A stretch of DNA of 64,000 nt from Paenibacillus fonticola DSM 21315. GTDB taxonomy: Bacteria > Bacillota > Bacilli > Paenibacillales > Paenibacillaceae. Positions 62,280-64,000 of the stretch are shown one piece after another (within the stretch, counting starts at the first letter, position 1; the number at the start of each line of letters is the position of its first letter). The position numbers and the translations under genes are program-made. The stretch lies in NCBI RefSeq assembly GCF_000381905.1, contig NZ_KB907250.1, positions 174,493 through 238,492 of the forward strand, given 5' to 3'. The notes beneath the pieces were generated by a model, which was not told where the DNA came from, did not search any database, and saw nothing but the letters and a program-made list of their open reading frames with translations.

Positions 62280-63341
62280 TTGAAGAAAGTAACGATGCAG
62301 CAAATTGCTGATCATCTTGGCGTTTCCAAGTTTGTCGTTTCCAGGGCGCTTTCCGGTAAAGGCGGAGTGAATGAAATGACGAAGGAGCGAGTTATTCAGG
62401 CAGCATCTCAGCTTGGTTATTTCAATCAGAAAAACGGCTACGTCAAAAATATAAGATCGGCCGCAAGCACGGTGGCGATTCCCGCTGGGAAGCAATCCGT
62501 GCTTGTTCTTATGCCGAATATACGTTCGCAGAACAAAGAGTCCCTTTATTGGGGCAAAGTACTTGAAGGGATATCTGACGAGCTGGAAGACCAGAATCTC
62601 GGCATGATTATCGTGTCGGAACCGCGAACCGACGTGATGATGAACATCATTAATCCTGAGGGAATTCTGGGAATGATCGGAGTCGGGCAAATCGCAAGCA
62701 GCCTGTTGCTGGAAGTTCATCGAAGCGGTTTGCCGATGGTGCTCGTTGATCATGAGGATCCATTAATCCCTTCCGATACGATTTTTGCCAACAATGTCGA
62801 TGGGATGTACCGGATGGTTAATTACTTGATTGGACTAGGTCATAGGGAACTTTATTTTTTGGGCAACGTAAATTTTTCCCGCAGTTTTCAAGACAGGTGG
62901 CTAGGCTTCAGAAGTGCTTTGGAAGAAAACGATCTCGGCGTACAGCCGCACAAGGACGGGATGCTGCTTCTGGACAGCATTGAAACCGGGGGGTTCGACG
63001 AGGCGTTGGAGAATTGGCTTCTGACGAGAAAGCAAACAAAGTCATTGCCGACTGCATTAGTGTGCGCCAATGATTTGATCGCGATTCATACGGTTAGAAT
63101 TTTGCAAAAATTAGGCCTTCGCGTGCCGGAAGAGGTCTCGGTTACCGGGTTTGACAATATCGATGATGCCGCACGGGCCGAGCCGCAGATCACCACGGTG
63201 AATGTGGCCAAGGAGCAGTTGGGAAGGCGGGCGGTAACCAAGCTGCTGGACCGGCTGGCCGATTCGAATAGAGCGGTGGAAAAATGGCTCATATCCGCTG
63301 AGCTTTTGTACCGTCATTCCGCTTCAAAGCCACGGGAATAA
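62280..63341 (+). CDS. LacI-family transcriptional regulator
   Basis: A 353-residue regulator with N-terminal LacI helix-turn-helix (MQQIADHLGVSKFVVSRALSGK, at about 5-26, with the hinge following) and a periplasmic-binding-like effector domain (about 70-345, VSVTGFDNIDDAARAEPQITT near 284-304). TTG start with CGGAGG 9 bases upstream. It has no sugar gene next to it in the window, so its target may be elsewhere or beyond the right edge. It stands where lepA is normally found. Only distantly related to the LacI protein at 16695. Confidence 0.88.
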   Translation: MKKVTMQQIADHLGVSKFVVSRALSGKGGVNEMTKERVIQAASQLGYFNQKNGYVKNIRSAASTVAIPAGKQSVLVLMPNIRSQNKESLYWGKVLEGISDELEDQNLGMIIVSEPRTDVMMNIINPEGILGMIGVGQIASSLLLEVHRSGLPMVLVDHEDPLIPSDTIFANNVDGMYRMVNYLIGLGHRELYFLGNVNFSRSFQDRWLGFRSALEENDLGVQPHKDGMLLLDSIETGGFDEALENWLLTRKQTKSLPTALVCANDLIAIHTVRILQKLGLRVPEEVSVTGFDNIDDAARAEPQITTVNVAKEQLGRRAVTKLLDRLADSNRAVEKWLISAELLYRHSASKPRE

Positions 63342-63353
63342 GTGGACACAAGC

Positions 63354-63422
63354 GCGGCTAGAAATTATGCTGGACTGCGGCTGCAAGCAATGCTGGGCCG
63401 CGGCTGTAAGCTATGCTGCGCC
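63354..63422 (+). repeat. 23-bp tandem repeat, three units
   Basis: Three consecutive imperfect 23-mers begin GCGGCT and contain ATGCTG (63354-63376, 63377-63399, 63400-63422). They start 12 bases after the LacI stop. Confidence 0.85.
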
Positions 63423-63558
63423 GCGCTATTCCCTAGCTGCCATCCTCGCCTACAGACACCCCAGCATGCCCCGGATCCGCACCGACGCACTGCTCCCTAT
63501 GCGCAAGATGTACAGGCTTATTTTCCCAAAAAAATGGAGGACGTCGCAGCAAAAACAA

Positions 63559-63591
63559 ACCTCGCCGCGGGCCGCGGGCGAGGTGTTTTTA
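63559..63591 (+). terminator. Terminator downstream of the LacI gene
   Basis: ACCTCGCC (63559-63566), GC-rich loop, GGCGAGGT (63577-63584), then GTTTTT. Confidence 0.85.
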
Positions 63592-63638
63592 TTCAGGCTT
63601 TTAGCCAGTTGAGTGCGTGAAACGCGGGAAATAAAAAA

Positions 63639-63714
63639 CCACCCGCTATTGAACTGCACCCCCAAGATGTTAGATGGTGTCTAACATTAGGGGTGCAGTT
63701 CATTATGCGGGTGG
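63639..63714. repeat. Nested palindrome with TGAACTGCACCCC core
   Basis: Outer arms CCACCCGC (63639-63646) and GCGGGTGG (63707-63714). Inner arms TGAACTGCACCCC (63650-63662) and GGGGTGCAGTTCA (63690-63702), extending to ATGTTAGA / TCTAACAT around TGGTG. The inner core resembles that at 16499. Confidence 0.85.
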
Positions 63715-64000
63715 AGGGATCTTACAAAGATTAGATTTCGCTATCAGCGACTGTTGTTTGATTCTAGCTATGATGAACGTAAACAAAAGACAGCCCTCCA
63801 CATTGCTACATCTCGTAGGTTAAAATGGAAAGTGGAAAGACCAACCATTTCAGAGCTACATAGCAAAGGAGAGCTGATACTATGCAGTCTATCACAAAAT
63901 TCGTCGGTTTAGATGTATCCAAAGAAAAAATTTCGGTGGCCATTGCGGATTCAACCGGGGAAGCCCCTCGCTATTACGGGAGCATTCCACATTCGGCGGC
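63715..64000 (+). mobile_element. IS110-family insertion sequence, left part
   Basis: The transposase start at 63882 is preceded by a non-coding stretch typical of IS110 elements, whose left end carries the bridge RNA gene in the IS110 group. The true left boundary is not defined because these elements lack clear terminal inverted repeats; the right side is outside the window. Confidence 0.65.
63882..64000 (+). CDS. IS110-family transposase, N-terminal fragment (cut by window edge)
   Basis: The first 39 residues are readable: FVGLDVSKEKISVAIAD near 7-23 is the N-terminal RuvC-like motif of IS110 DEDD transposases, with the first catalytic aspartate at D11 (GLDVSK). The rest lies beyond the window, so intactness is unknown. 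AAAGGAGAG precedes the ATG. Confidence 0.88.
   Translation, partial: MQSITKFVGLDVSKEKISVAIADSTGEAPRYYGSIPHSA

Larger units (their letters stand above)
63342..63881. other. Repeat-rich junction between LacI gene and IS110 element
   Basis: 540 bases containing the 23-bp tandem repeat, a terminator, a 76-bp nested palindrome and the upstream non-coding part of an IS110-family element. The overlapping open frames here are artefacts of repeat sequence. Confidence 0.65.

Overview
The window is chromosomal DNA of a spore-forming, low-to-mid GC Firmicute, most probably a Paenibacillus. Three things point there: the conserved order leuS, comER, comEA, comEB, comEC, ECF sigma/anti-sigma, holA, rpsT, gpr, spoIIP, yqxA; the spore genes gpr and spoIIP; and the abundance of AraC, YesM/YesN, GH127 and Gfo/Idh/MocA genes typical of plant-litter paenibacilli. 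There are no rRNA or tRNA genes and no CRISPR array.

From 1 to about 44 kb is an accessory region for plant cell-wall (mainly pectin and arabinan) use. It holds two GH127 genes (one cut by the left edge), a GH51 arabinofuranosidase, GH4, GH88, GH43 and GH28 enzymes, the kduI/DeoR/kduD uronate module and a YesM/YesN-regulated sugar ABC importer without its own ATPase. A LacI-controlled set encodes a fucose/arabinose-isomerase-like protein, a split transketolase, an FGGY kinase, a GH43 enzyme and a nucleoside-hydrolase-like protein. A further block carries two Gfo/Idh/MocA oxidoreductases alternating with two TIM-barrel sugar isomerases. Four AraC, one ArsR-like, one LacI and one DeoR regulator sit beside the modules they probably control. 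At 3.2-4.7 kb is an HTH-TPR regulator whose 3' end overlaps a 37-residue secreted-peptide gene, an RRNPP-type quorum-sensing pair. The isomerase/kinase/split-transketolase set fits the non-oxidative D-apiose pathway, a testable guess that suits a rhamnogalacturonan-rich diet.

From 44 to 47.4 kb are a nitroreductase and an ABC-2 exporter. From 47.4 to 62.1 kb is the conserved core: a leucine T-box and leuS, competence genes, an ECF sigma/anti-sigma pair with a likely autoregulated promoter, DNA polymerase III delta, ribosomal protein S20 and sporulation genes. After yqxA, where lepA is usually found, there is instead a LacI regulator, tandem and palindromic repeats, and the beginning of an IS110-family transposase.

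The non-coding DNA is rich in structure. One intergenic repeat of about 0.4-0.5 kb is present in two inverted copies (16.0 and 39.1 kb) and contains degenerate 24-bp motifs, a 9-bp tandem tract of variable length and hairpin ends. Other nested palindromes share a core beginning GCACCCC.AA. The GH28 gene has a one-base frameshift near its 3' end. All functions are read from sequence by eye; no database search was run.
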